Source: Lota lota (lineage: Eukaryota > Chordata > Actinopteri > Gadiformes > Lotidae). Taken from it: a stretch of 64,000 nucleotides of DNA. The stretch spans positions 412,001 to 476,000 of the forward strand of contig JACYXH010000315.1 of the NCBI GenBank assembly GCA_026745465.1, given 5' to 3'. The notes under the pieces are model-generated. The model worked only from the letters and a program-made list of their open reading frames with translations, made no database searches and was not told where the DNA came from. The stretch's first letter is position 1. The number at the start of each line of letters is the position of its first letter. This document shows positions 44,383 to 62,164 of the stretch, piece after piece. Made by a program: the position numbers and the translations under genes.

Positions 44383-47300
44383 ATGTCGTCGTTAAACTCG
44401 AGAACATTCCAAACAAGCAACGGTTGCTTTCAGCAGCAGAGAGGCGGTCGCGACCGCAGGATCCACTCGTATCCCAGGTACGGCGCAGGACTCGAGCCGA
44501 CAACCATTCATGCCGCACACACGGCTCCCAGTCTCCCGCAGTCACGTATGGATGATGGTCCTATCGCCGGATGGGGTCGAGGCATTTTCCACACCTCGAA
44601 AACGATGGGATTGCAGTGTCGCCCGTTGGATGAGAGAGCACAATTTCAGTCTCCTGCCAAGGTTTTTGCGAAACTCAAAGCCAATGTTCATAGAAACACG
44701 GGTGGGATACAAACATATGAGCAACATGGCTCCGTGTTTCTGACGCGGACACAAGGAACGGAGAACACGCGGGAGGCGAAGTGGCTCACTAACGAGACCA
44801 GCACCTTTGCTCATAATGGTGCTGAGGCCATGGCCATTTCCCCTTCAAAGACCCCACAACATAGACTGCCCAAGTCATTGTCCAACCGCACCCAATATAG
44901 AGAGCCGTTTACAGTAAAGGACACACGACCCAGTGTGATGGAAAGGAATGTGTATACACCTGGTCAGGTGACATCACAAGTATTGCAGTCTCACAAGGCC
45001 ACGCCATCAAGATCATCCAAAGACATTGTCAGAACTCCATCAAAAGGGCAACCACAACAATTGTCCAATTCCGAATTTTGCCGAAGACCTATCCTAGGTA
45101 AAGGTTCTGTGTAAAATAACAGCTAAATTGCACTCTTTCTGAGACGTCGGCACCATGTTACAGTTTCTATATTGGCTTATGATGTTGATGTTTGAACAGA
45201 TGCAGTGGTGGTCCTGGAAAGATGTCCATTGATGTCACCGTCAAAGATGTTTGCTCTCATCAAGGAAAGGGAGAGAGAGAATACATACAGACCCAAAGGG
45301 AAGTTCATAAACACAAGTGAGGAAGCTGCAAACCAGTGCTGAACTGGAGATAATGTTACCTACACATATTTCTCAAATCCACCAATGGTTTGTGAGGTGG
45401 GGAAAAGAATGATGCACTTATAAGTTAAGATTTGCAAATCCACTTTATGTCTTACAACAGTGAAAACTGGGATATGGATCGGCTTTTGCTTCTTTGGCGA
45501 TTGTTATCGATAGATACTTATTCTGAGCTATGAAGCTCTTGCACAACATACACTACCAGTGCCCCTCAAATGATGGGTAGTAGCGAGGAGGAGGGGGGGG
45601 GGGGGGGCCTGTGAACATTCATGTCAATGCTTCTACCTGCTTTATCTTGTTGCTGTAGCTCATGCCTGCCAGCCAATAAGAACTCTCGATGAGGATGGGA
45701 AGAGTGACGTCTGCACGGAGCTATCTGATGATGAATCACAGAGTGTTTTTACCGTGGACCCATCGGAGAGGGACCGACGCAGCCTCGATGAGCCCACAAA
45801 CAGCCTACGGGTGAACGATGTCACCGGTGACCGTTCACCTCCAGCTCGCGGTCCCGTGGTTTTCAACAATCTGTGGCTTCGTGACTCAAAGGCCTTCGTG
45901 GCGATGAGACGTGAGATTTGCAATGGGTTTAAGTGTTGTCGTCTCGTTCGATCAACGGATTTGTCTTTTCATCTTAAATGTCATCCCCTTTGAAAAGGAG
46001 ACTGATGGGTGTTTGTGGGGTTTCCTGTCGCCTTGTTTTAACAGAGGATCTGACTTCACTGGAGAAGCTGGTGTCTCCTGCCAAGACCGTTACCCACATG
46101 AACGAGAGGGAGAGGCAGCAGGAGGCGGACGATGTCAGACCCAGCACTAGGGACCTCCGGGAGGCAGGTGCGAAAGACCTGAACAGTCTCTGGGGGGGGG
46201 GGGGGGGGGGGGGGGCAGTCTCTGCATTTCGCCAAATCTAAAATCTAAAACCACATAGCAGCTTCCTAGATCTGTAGCGAATCGTTGAACGTTTGAATAT
46301 GGAGCTATTTTGACTAGGTCGTTTGTTCGATTGTAACTAACCCGTTTGCCATTTCCATGGCAACCTGAGATGGATCCTTTTCCACAGATGAAAAGGGTTC
46401 ATCGCGTCTGGTGTAAAAAAATAAAAACCTTTAGCCGCTACAAGTTTTGCAGATTTGATATCCGTCGTCTTGATCCACCCCCTGGTCATTCTTTGTGTAT
46501 CCGAAAGACTCCCACACTGACGACTCCCGGCGTTTCCTGGGTGGATACAAAGCTTCAATGCTCGGTCCCCCAGACATCTTGGCTAATGTAGCGTAGCCTC
46601 CTCAAACACATGTGCATTTTTTTCTCGTGACCGCATGTCAAGCAACTTTCTGTTTGTTTACTTTTCCTCAGTGTGCAACCGTTGTGCGTAGAAAAGTAAA
46701 GTACCAACGTCCCTTTCTGTGTTGTTGTAAGAACGAGACCAGAAACACTGTGTAGCCAAGCCTTAATAGTTAATAGTGAAACTGGTTAATCGCTGCATCC
46801 CTAGAAGTGAATTGTTTTTCTGCTGCACAAAGGGTCCTGGGCCAAAGTTGTCTCCACAGGTGGGTCATGTTTCAAGAGGTTTGGGAACCTCTGCTCAATC
46901 ACTGTTTCCTTTTTTTCTTTTAGGCCACAGACTTCCATTTCGGAAGAGGCCATACCCCCCAGATTTGAAACAGGTAACACACATGGATGCTTTCGATCGT
47001 CTTTCGGAAAGGGAAGATAATCGATTCCAATCAGAAGCTGCCGCTGACCCATTTGAGAGCTGTTGGAAAGATGACCCGCCCTTCCCAGCCACCAAACCTC
47101 TGCCGGTTCTGGTTGAAGACCCACTTGTCAATCACTCCCCGCGTGTGTCTATCCCCAAAAAACCAAAGTCCGTGCTCCAGCAGAAACCAGCGCCCTTGGA
47201 GCAAAGCCAGCCCAAACAGGTACCATATATACTCGTTTTAAGATGAGGTTAAATATAGCATGTTATCTCAAACGTATTAGTATCTCAACTATCAACTGTG

Positions 47301-50300
47301 TGGTAATTGCGTTCCTCCCTTACTTTAGCTCCCTGTTCAGAAGGGAAGTAAATATGAACTTGCAGAGTGGACAATCAAGTCTACGAAGAAAGGTCTCTAC
47401 GTGGACGGAATCCGAACGTAAGTTGAATCGGTCACACTGGGTGCTCTTGGTATTTCTTACAGTGTAGTTGACGGCATGCTGCCTTCTGCATTTTGTCTCT
47501 GATGGTGGTCTTACACCAGGCTACAGAGACAAGATATCCCTATTCCCAATCACCTTTTTAGTCATTTTGCCTTTGTCAAAAGCAACTTGCAGTGAATGCA
47601 GATAGATTTTGTTACTGCCAAGCAGATAGGGGTTAGGCTATGGACATTCGGGATTCAACCCTGTACCTTTCTGCGTCAAATGAGTCGAACCCTAAATGCT
47701 ACACTACGTACAACAGTTACCAAGCAGTGTAATTGGCGGCTGGACGAGTGTACGTGTTTGGTCTGGCTTGCTAGTAACAGGATTCTCCATCCCCTGCGTC
47801 GTGATATAATGGAAACACTCCAGTGTGTGACTGTTTGCTGGGACTACACCCAGTTTCTGACCTGTGTTTCCCTCCTAGGTTAGACAACGTACCATGGCAC
47901 AGCACCATCGTCGTAAAAAGGATATCAAGGAATGTGCTCAAAACGCTCTCGGGCAAGACTTACATTTTGATTGGCCAAATGAACATGGATGATGCCTCTA
48001 GTAAGAAAATTTTGAATGAGATTCTTATTAGATACTTATAACATGCAACAATTTAATAGCTTGTATCGGGGGGGGGATATCCATACAGAGCTCCAGTGTT
48101 TTGTGTACAACTGTAATACTCTTTTTGTCCTTTGCAGAATTGCCAAAGTGGCTTTTGGACAAATTTGTTCACGGTTTCCCACAGAAGTGGAAGATGTACT
48201 TTGAAAATTTTCTTTCAGAGGCAAAGTAAGAGGATTAACATCTGTATGCACATTTGTGTGTGCAGCTCTCAATTAAAGTTAAATTGCTATGACGCATTGT
48301 TTGAGGTGGGCTACTTTTATAAATGTCCACTATGTCAGCATGTAACGTTTTGACTGTTTTTGACAACCCAGAAAAGATGCAGCGAGCAGCAGCGCAGCCA
48401 AACCAACCCGGTGTCCAGTGTCTGCTCAGCCAACCACACACAACGCTGAGGAGAAGCAGAAGTCCACACCTTTTGTCACACGTAAGCATAGCACTGAAGT
48501 TCCACACGTTCAATCATGGACACCTCCTAGGAAGATGACTCCTGCCAAATCAATTACAACGATTTGAAAATGTAACGGCGTATTTGTTTAATTCATGAAC
48601 GCGTAAAGAGGATTGTATATTTAGCCAGTTGGCTTGTTAGTTGACCTGTGTACTTCTGTACCTGGCTTGTTAGTTGACCTGTGTACTTCTGTACCTGGTT
48701 TGTTAGTTGACCTGTGTACTTCTGTACCTGGCTTGTTAGTTGACCCGTGTACTTCTGTACTTTCCCCTCAACATCAGCTTCCTGTCCTACCCCCGCCTCA
48801 AGTTTGGTCATGAAAAGGTCTCGCTGTGGTCGGTTGCTCAAGCCGCCGCTGGACTTCTGGAAAGGAGGGAGGGTGGTCCTGGACAACAGCATGAACGTCA
48901 CCATCCTGGAGGACTACTACGAGACCACCGTGTGCATGACTGTACGTGTCCCTGTGTCCCCGTAGCGGAGTCTGGGTGGCCCCTGGGCCTTATTCTTCTT
49001 GCGGCCGTCCTGGCTCTATAAACGCTAGCGGAGAGGAATCCTGCATTCAGTCCCACAACCCGACTGTCGTTTAGAGCCAAGATGGCCGCAAGGGGAATGC
49101 GGTCCATTTGGTGCACTTCGACAATGTTGACCAGTGTCCATGACGCTCACTTTACATTTTCTGAACTTCAGAAATCCTTCACGCCGGAATGTCAGCCGCC
49201 TGAACAACACGGTGGCGCCACGCTGCAGAGGAAGGTGAAGCCGGCGAGCCGCACTCGCAAAGCAAAGACCCGCGAGCCGCCAAAGGACCCAGTGTGGCCT
49301 CCGGACGGGGGCCAGTGCGGGGTCGCCAGCGGCAGCCCGGAGGAGCAGGGGACCAGGAGGACGTGGCGTTCGGTCCCGGAAGCCGCTCCGCAGACAGGCC
49401 GTCCGGCTCCACCCAGACACCGCTTCACCGGCGTCGGTTCAAAGACGGCGTTACCAAGGGAACAGAACACGCCAGCATCCAACGAACCGACTGTGGCTCA
49501 CAGCGCCGCGTCTTCGTCTGATGAAGACGTTCCCGTGAGGAGGAGGAAGGGGAGGAGGAATGCTCAAAGGAAGGCGATATATCAAAGCGTTCTCTACGAC
49601 TCCCCGTCCAGTGAGTCTCTCAGGACAATGTCGAGGAAGGACACAGGAAAGACTGCGACGAAGAAGGACACAGGAAAGACTGCGACGAAGAAGGACACAG
49701 GAAAGACTGCGACGAAGAAGGACACAGGAAAGACTGCGACGAAGAAGGACACAGGAAAGACTGCGACGAAGAAGGACACAGGAAAGACTGCGACGAAGAA
49801 GGACACAGGAAAGACTGTGACGAAGAAGGACACGCAAAGGTTGCAGCCACCAAAGCCTGCTCCTGCCCCGGTGTCTGCTGCTGCCCCGGTGTCTGCTCCT
49901 GCCCCGGTGTCTGCTCCTGCCCCGGTGTCTGCTCCTGCCCCGGTGTCTGCTCCTGCCCCGGTGTCTGCTGCTGCCCCGGCCAGGAAGAGACAAGACCAAA
50001 GTACAGCGCCAAAGAGAGGCATTCTACAGGAGGATGAAGAGACGGAGAATTGGACAGAAGCAGAGCTTGTGAGGCTGAAAGAGTAGGTGTTCTGTTACCA
50101 GAGGGGGGAGTGGTGGTGGTGGTGGTGGTGGTGGTGGTGGTAGTTGTAGTAGCAGTAGTACTATACACTGCATCCTGTATAACAGTAATGTCTGGAACAG
50201 ATTTCGAGTTTTTTTTTGGTCACTTTGAACAAGGTAATATAATTGAAAGTTAACAGGACATCGAACACGTCTAACTGTGTATTCTACCAATGTTCAAAGG

Positions 50301-52225
50301 GCCGTGGCATCTCTCCCCAAACACATGGGAGGTTACTGGGTGAATGTGGCCATGATGGTGGGAACACGTTCGCCAGAGGACTGCCAGACGCAGCACACGT
50401 TCCAGGCCAGTGTCAAGGCCTCCGTTAAGAAAGCCAGGCTCTCTAAGAAGAAGGAATCCACTGCGGGTGAAGGTAGTGGATCACAGCGATGGCAGACCTG
50501 CTTAGGAGTCTCGGTGTAGTACGCTTTTTTTAAAGCTACACATTTGCCATCTTGTGGATGTAGGAAATGGTTATCAATGTTTTACAATTAAGTTGTACAA
50601 CTTTTACAATTTTCATTCAACACAATATCCACTTACGCCGAGACTGTTTAAATATTTGCGGTGTTTCTGTTCTATATGCTTTAAAATCAGGGCTCAAAAT
50701 TGTTTGCCACAGCTTTTGTTAATAATGTATACCTGCACCGGTATATTAATTCTTTCATCGTCTTCGATTTTACATTTCTCATTTGAATGGATTGTCCTTT
50801 TAAATGTCGTCTCATTAAAATTGATGAGTTGACTCGCGCCCATGTGAAGCCCTCTGAGAGGCCTTTGTGTCTGGTCGCCGTTCACGAGAAAACGCCTTGT
50901 CTCGCCCACCCAGTGCCTCCCGCCATCACGGCCCGCGTGGGCACGCTCAAGAGGAAGCAACAGGTAAAGCAGTTCATCAAGGCCATGCCTAAAGAGGACA
51001 ACGACGACGTCTTCACCAGCGCCTCCATGCAGACCAAACACTTCCAGGTGAGGCTCACGTTCTCTGTTCGCCTGACCCTTCCTTCTCACTACCACCACAC
51101 TGTTAGTGGTTAAGAAAATAGGTTTTCATCTGTGATAGCCCAGGAAACACACATTTGTAATAAAGTGTCTATCTTCCTTAAAACGTATATCATAAGACTT
51201 TGATCAGAACAAGTGAAGCTGTTTGAAGGAGACAGGGCATGTCCTGACGTGTGTTCTGCCCCCCCCCCCCCCCCAGATGCCGTCCGTGACCCCCGGCGGA
51301 AAGGAGAAGGGTTTCATGTTCTCAGACCTGGAGCCTCAGACCCCTCGGGGGTCCCGCCACTGCATGGTGCAGACCCCCCCTGGCCTCCACGTCACACCTG
51401 GAATGATGCGCTCCTTCAGCAGGTAACAACCTGACCTCTCATGTTATTATTATTATTATTATTATAGTATCATGAATGCCAACTTTTGATTTGACCGTTA
51501 GACTTCCTACTACCTCAATTGTCCCTTTGTCATTTATTTGTTATTGTTTGAGTTGTAAAACAAACGGCAAAATGGAAATGTCAGTATTTGGTAGACAGTC
51601 GACATGACTAAATTCAATGTGTGGGTATCTGGTTGTGTTTTGTGCAGAATGCGTTGTTTGGTTTTGTAGATTAAGACTTGTTATTGTGGTCTCTAGGAAT
51701 AACGACGATAATTACATCTACCAACTCCAGAAGAGAATGAAAAGAAACCAAGTAAATGTCTGTAAACTCAGCCTCCCGACGAAGGTACAAGTATTCCCCG
51801 TTCCTATCTGACCTTGCTAGTCTGGTAGATCATGTACTGAACGCCAGAAGTTGCATATTGATTTCTGATTCCAGAGCAGCCACGCGGCATTTCCTTACAC
51901 TTGTTTTCTTGTCTTTTAGACATTCCCGCTCACGCCATCAGTGAAACGAAGTATGAGGAGCTGTGCGAACATGGGTAGGTATTTGTCCTTCTGTCTGTCA
52001 CATGTTTCTAGGAGGAAGTTGTGCGCTCACACCTTCTGAGCCTGTCCAAGAAATCAAGATTAAGATCTACTCGAGTATGTCCTGAATGCAGTGTATGAAG
52101 TAATATTTCCCATGTTTATCTCAGAGGACACTAGCTTCGTCATACAGGAGATGTTCCCAGACAACAGAGCAGTCCACGATGAGACTGGAGAAGAGGAGGA
52201 TTTGTATTTCTCAGACAGCGACTGA
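44383..52225 (+). CDS. mis18bp1: Mis18-binding protein 1 (KNL2)
   Basis: Centromere protein that works with the Mis18 complex to license CENP-A deposition. Exons: 44383-45097, 45200-45316, 45659-45910, 46045-46167, 46924-47219, 47329-47417, 47879-48000, 48138-48225, 48372-48481, 48778-48941, 49172-50082, 50300-50472, 50914-51047, 51277-51422, 51697-51784, 51920-51974, 52125-52225. Total 3684 nt, 1227 aa (human 1132). In order: SPAKVFAKLK at residue 90 and SPSKMFALIK at 251; the second aligns with the human ESPGKIF motif that carries a CDK site. The SANTA domain is at about 505-610 (VDGIRTLDNVPWHSTIVVKR). A CENP-C motif, KRSRCGRLLKPPLDFW, is at 650-665. A repeat-rich linker precedes the SANT domain (W986, ASLPKHMGGYW). 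The tail has ITARVGTLKRKQQ and ends YFSDSD. Every junction phase agrees. Exon 13's start (50914) is the least certain boundary. Confidence 0.92.
48631..48765 (+). repeat. 33 bp minisatellite, 4 copies, before mis18bp1 exon 10
   Basis: Units starting GGCTTGTTAGTTGACCTGTG begin at 48631, 48664, 48697 and 48730, ending a few bases before the exon 10 acceptor (exon starts at 48778). Confidence 0.9.
49637..49834 (+). repeat. 27 bp coding tandem repeat (KDTGKTATK) in mis18bp1
   Basis: Seven nearly identical 27 bp units start at 49637 and every 27 bases to 49799, followed by a partial unit. They encode KDTGKTATK inside exon 11, giving a basic, Thr-rich linker between the CENP-C motif and the SANT domain. 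Near-identity at the DNA level indicates recent expansion. Confidence 0.95.
49859..49978 (+). repeat. 18 bp coding tandem repeat (APAPVS) in mis18bp1
   Basis: Six to seven 18 bp units encode APAPVS or AAAPVS directly after the lysine-rich array in exon 11, ending at AAAPARKRQ. This makes a flexible Pro/Ala linker. Confidence 0.95.
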
Positions 52226-52379
52226 TTCGGCGTACTGGGCCTGAAAAGTATTTTTTAGTTGTTTTATTGGAATATATTACTTTTACTGACCTCGACAGTA
52301 TTAGAAGTAGTTCCTACTTGTGTATATATGTATTAGTTATTTTAATGGTTCATTAAAAATTTTTGTATATTGGTAATAT

Positions 52380-55041
52380 ACAGTCTGATTTTAATGAACT
52401 GCTGTCTATAATCTGTATTAACTTTGACCGTGTAATTATTGCTGGTGATTTCAACATTCATGTTGACAACCCCCAGGATAGAGGGACCAAAGAACTGTGT
52501 TGTGTTTTTGAGAGCTATGGACTGACTCAGCATGTGACACAGCCCACGCACAATAAGGGGCACACTCTGGACTTGATTATCTCGAAGGGTCTGGACATTC
52601 CCAAGGTTGTGGTGACTGATGTTGGTCTCTCTGATCATTCCTGTGTTTTCTTTAACGGCACTATCTCTGTGCCCAAATGTCTTCAAACAAAGTTAATCAG
52701 AAAACGGTATATCACTGAAAACACCAGTGAATCATTCATTCAGCTTTTCTCCTCTACACCCGCCCTCACTGGGGCCTCAGTCACTGAGCTTGTAGATAAT
52801 TTCAACTGTAAAATTACAACTGTTATTGATGCTATTGCTCCCATTAAGGTCAAAGCTGTCTCTGGTAAGAAAAGATCTCCATGGAGAAATTTTACAGGTG
52901 TGAGAACAGAAAAAAGAGTGTCGAAAAGCTGAACGCAGTTGGCGAAAATCTAATCTTCAAGTCCATTATAACACTTATAAAAAGAGACTTCGCATTTATA
53001 ATCTGGAACTAAGAAATGCAAGGAGGTCCTTTTTCTCTGACATTATTGCCAGAAACAATAATAATTCACGTGCTTTGTTTGCTACTATCGATAGATTAAC
53101 TAACCCTCCAGTACCAATAGCATCTGAACTGTTGTCTACTAAGGCTTGCAATGACTTTGCCTCCTTTTTCACAGACAAAATTCAGAAAATTAGACAAACA
53201 GTCAGTGCCTCCATATCAAGTACAGGATATGTGTTGTCACAGTGTTCACGCAAAACAAATTCCAACATGACACAATTTCATACGATCAACCTTAAAAACC
53301 TGGAGGACATTTTACAACATCTGAAAACCTCCTCCTGTTGCCTTGATATTCTACCAACGGGTGTTTTCAATTCAACATTTTCAATGTTTTGAATTGTTTG
53401 GCTTTAGATCTTTTAGAGATTGTAAACACATCTCTGCTTTCAGGTATCTTCCCTCAGGCCCTGAAAACTGCAGTCATCAAGCCACTCCTAAAAAAGAACA
53501 ATCTAGACAAAACACTAATGAGCAACTATAGGTCAATATCAAACCTTCCATTTTTAAGTAAAATCACAGAAAAAGTGGTTTCTCAACAACTCAACCTTTT
53601 CTTATCGCTAAACAACAGTTTTGATGCCTTCCAGTCAGGTTTTCGACCACACCACAGCACTGAGACGGCTCTTGTTAAAGTCTTTAATGACATCCACTTA
53701 AACACAGATAGTGGCAAAATTTCAGTCTTAGTATTACTTGATCTCAGTGCTGCATTTGATACAGTAGACCATGACATATTGCTTGACCGATTGGAAAACT
53801 GGGTTGAACTTTCTGGCTCAGTACTAAAGTGGTTTGAATCCTATTTAAAGAATAGGGACTACTTTGTGTCTATAGGTAATTATACATCTGAGCATACAAA
53901 TATGACATGCGGGGTTCCCCAAGGGTCAGTTCTGGGGCCTCTTCTGTTCAACATCTACATGCTTCCACTGGCTCAGATTATGGAAAACAACAAAACAAGT
54001 TACCATAGTTATGCAGATGACACACAAATTTACATAACCTTATCGCCAGGGAACTATAGCCCAATACAACAATTAAATAAATGCATTGAACAAATTAATG
54101 ATTGGATGTGCCGGAACTTTCTTAAATTAAATGAAGAAAAAACGGAGGTGGTTGTTTTTGGAGCAAAAGAGGAACAATTGAAAGTCAGCGCTCAGCTTCA
54201 AACGACAATGTTAAAAACAACAGACAAAGCCAGAAATCTTGGTGTAGTCATGGACTCAGACCTAAATTTTAAAAGCCACATTAACATAATTAAAAAATCA
54301 GCCTATTATCACCTTAAAAATATATCAAGGGTTAAAGGACTTATGTCTCAGCAGGATCTGGAAAAACTTGTCCATGCCTTTATCTTCAGTAGACTTGACT
54401 ACTGTAACGGTGTCTTTACAGGTATCCCTAAAAAATCAATCAGACAGCTGCAGCTGATTCAGAACGCTGCTGCTCGAGTCCTCACTAAAACCAGGAAAGT
54501 GGATCACATCACTCCAGTTCTGAAGTCTCTACACTGGCTTCCAGTGCCTCAAAGAATTGATTTCAAAATACTTTCACTGGTTTATAAATCACTAAACGGT
54601 TTAGGGCCTAAATACATTTCTGATCTGCTACTACACTATGACCCACCCAGATCTCTCAGGTCGTCCGGGACAGGTCTACTTGTTGTCCCCAGAGTCAGAA
54701 CTAAACAGGGGGAAGCAGCTTTCAGTTTTTATGCTCCACATATTTGGAACAAACTCCCAGAAAAATGTAGGTCCGCTGCAACTCTCAGTTCTTTTAAATC
54801 TAAGCTAAAGACCTATCTTTTTGATGTTGCTTTTCTTTAAATAATCAATTTTGTTAACTTAATTTTCTTATATTGCACTGTACCTTTTATTCTTATATTG
54901 CACTATCAATTTTATTCTTGTTTTAATTTGTTTTACACTTGTTTTTAATTGTTTTCTAACTGCTCTATAATGTTTTATGTAAAGCACTTTGAATTGCCCT
55001 GTTGCTGAAATGTGCTATACAAATAAAGCTGCCTTGCCTTG
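52380..55041 (+). mobile_element. 5'-truncated L2-like LINE retrotransposon
   Basis: The sequence encodes the C-terminal part of an apurinic-like endonuclease (VIIAGDFNIHVD; GLSDHSCVFF; 52380-52905) and a reverse transcriptase (53389-54840). The RT has AFDTVDHDILL, GVPQGSVLGPLLF, the catalytic YADD at 54010-54021, and the downstream LHWLPVPQRIDFKILSLVYK. There is no RNase H domain. Two single-base frameshifts are visible, near 52909 in an A-run and near 53389. The 5' end is missing. The 3' end has TGTGCTATACAAATAAAGC and short CTTGC repeats rather than poly-A, as L2/CR1-group elements do. It sits about 25 bases beyond an ATTAAA (52352-52357) that may be the mis18bp1 polyadenylation signal. 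Target duplications were not resolved. Confidence 0.85.
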
Positions 55042-55431
55042 CCAATTGTTCCCTTCATCAAACGTGTATATATGTCCTTCAATAACCAGAATGTTTTATC
55101 AGTTCTGTTAGAAACTGTTGGGTCAACAACAATTTCGCAAGGTGACTTTTTGTAAAAAATGTATCTTGAAAAACGAATAAATGTTGGTTTTTCGTCTGAA
55201 ATGCGTTTAGCAATTTACACACACACACACACACACCGGTATTAAATGGAAGTATATTGCAACCCAAAAACAACAACAATCCCATTGTATCTGAATAGAA
55301 GTACGGCTCATGCTAAAGACAGTCACGCGCTCTGGTGTCACGTGACACCGTGGTCATTTGACCCGGTGAAACTGCTCTGTCCTTCCTGATCACAAGTGTC
55401 CCCTTCCTAAACAAGTGTCCCCTTCAGCACA
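55042..55431 (+). promoter_or_regulatory. tpp1: tpp1 promoter and 5' UTR region
   Basis: A 390 bp spacer between the LINE and the tpp1 start codon. It contains a short CA run (55218-55236) and the CLEAR palindrome listed separately. No TATA box is evident. Confidence 0.6.
55337..55346. promoter_or_regulatory. CLEAR element (TFEB/TFE3 site) upstream of tpp1
   Basis: GTCACGTGAC is a perfect match to the CLEAR consensus of lysosomal genes. It is embedded in a longer palindrome GGTGTCACGTGACACC (55334-55349), 86-95 bp upstream of the tpp1 start codon. TFEB family factors bind such sites, and tpp1 is a lysosomal hydrolase gene, so function is likely. Confidence 0.8.

Positions 55432-62164
<6,733 letters not shown>

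Noticed and set aside
46973-46978. Splice donor (CAG|GTAACA) inside mis18bp1 exon 5
   Set aside because: The frame remains open and protein-like to the donor at 47219, which keeps phase with exon 6. The inner donor also ends in phase 0, so a shorter form cannot be excluded, but the longer exon is preferred.
49451-50168. Long minus-strand open frames with AGADTG or TPGQEQ repeats
   Set aside because: They are antisense shadows of the repeat-rich mis18bp1 exon 11.
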